A DNA stretch of 64,000 nt from Rhizomys pruinosus (Eukaryota; Chordata; Mammalia; Rodentia; Spalacidae). The stretch covers positions 863,073-927,072 of the forward strand of contig VZQC01013986.1 in the NCBI GenBank assembly GCA_009823505.1, in the 5' to 3' direction. The notes under the pieces were generated by a model that saw only the letters and a list, made by a program, of their open reading frames with translations, made no database searches and was not told the DNA's origin. Positions 63,607 to 64,000 of this stretch are shown here, piece after piece. Made by a program: the position numbers and the translations under genes. How positions within the stretch are numbered: position 1 is the first letter of the stretch; the number at the start of each line of letters is the position of its first letter.

Positions 63607-64000
63607 AGACTACACTCTCTTTTGCACTCAGCACCAGACAAAAGCCTCCCAGTGATGGTTTCCTACTGGGGCAGTTATGAAAATTGCCAGGAGTTGCTCA
63701 AGCTCCTCTCCCACCAAGCTGGTGGGCCTGCCCACCTACCAAGGTGCCCCAGGGCAGGTGACCCGTTCCAAAAGTTCTGAGTGGTCCCTGAAGTTCCTCC
63801 TCAGGTCTGCTGGACGGAAGGCTTGGGACACCACTTGTGGACCCTTGCGTCCTGGAAGGGCCAGGTGGCGCCTCCTGGTCATTCCCAACCTGCTCCCAGG
63901 TTCAGCAGAAGTTCAGTGGCTTCAAAGAGCCAGCCCCACCTGAAAGGACCATAGGTGGAGCCCCTAGACCCCACCTTGCTCATGGAGCCTGGGGGCTTCT
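63371..64000. other. Unassigned sequence upstream of the ERV, with (GA)n
   Basis: 63557-63605 is a (GA)n array of about 24 units. The rest is GC-richer than most of the window and may belong to an earlier part of the retrovirus or to an LTR, but no gag or protease motif could be confirmed on the minus strand. A plus frame of 88 residues at 63677-63943 has no known domain. Confidence 0.45.

Overview
This window reads as non-coding DNA from a rodent nuclear genome. I find no host protein-coding exon, tRNA, rRNA or other functional RNA gene that I can support. The rodent call rests on dozens of B1 SINEs (7SL-derived, with the rodent internal duplication), B2/B3/B4/ID-type tRNA-derived SINEs, and LINE-1 copies with rodent-type 3'UTRs. 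The youngest B2 copies keep the long ancestral body (first-person pattern: 'aactccagttccagg...ccctcttctgacctcc') instead of the shortened body I know from mouse, rat and hamster. This suggests a muroid outside Muridae/Cricetidae, for example a spalacid, but that is inference from memory.

Layout. 0-9 kb: an old MaLR-type LTR end, an antisense L1 3'UTR, a GATA microsatellite, mammal-wide relics (MIR, MER5-like) and several B-type SINEs in otherwise unrecognised sequence. 8.9-13.5 kb: a sense L1 3'UTR split by a 5'-truncated antisense L1 (15-bp target duplication, dead ORF2) that was itself hit by a B2. 14-21 kb: minisatellite, a 302-bp L1 tail, a B1, an antisense L1 3'UTR with a three-phase pentamer array, and a 1.7-kb L1-tailed insertion with a 17-bp target duplication. 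21-30 kb: mostly unrecognised sequence with an L2-like relic, a perfect 155-bp tandem duplication, a TA-rich block and a 1.4-kb antisense L1. 30-37.6 kb: dense SINE clusters and an old L1 relic; 35.5-37.4 kb carries many small indels and the only N in the window, so it looks like a poorly polished gap fill. 37.8-46 kb: mainly unrecognised, with B1/B2 copies and an L1M relic. 46-50 kb: L1M relics peppered with SINEs. 50-59 kb: rodent LTR-like repeats, a fold-back pair of L1 3'UTR pieces, an L2-like relic and a MaLR LTR. 59.3-63.4 kb: a decayed class I (gammaretrovirus-like) endogenous retrovirus on the minus strand, with readable RT-end, RNase H and integrase segments, a shortened env region, and later B2 and B1 insertions.

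Nothing here works together as a gene system. Most of the longer open frames fall in L1, ERV, SINE or simple-repeat sequence. The most informative content is insertion history, an apparently lineage-specific B2 subfamily, and local assembly anomalies. I found no convincing undescribed biological system.
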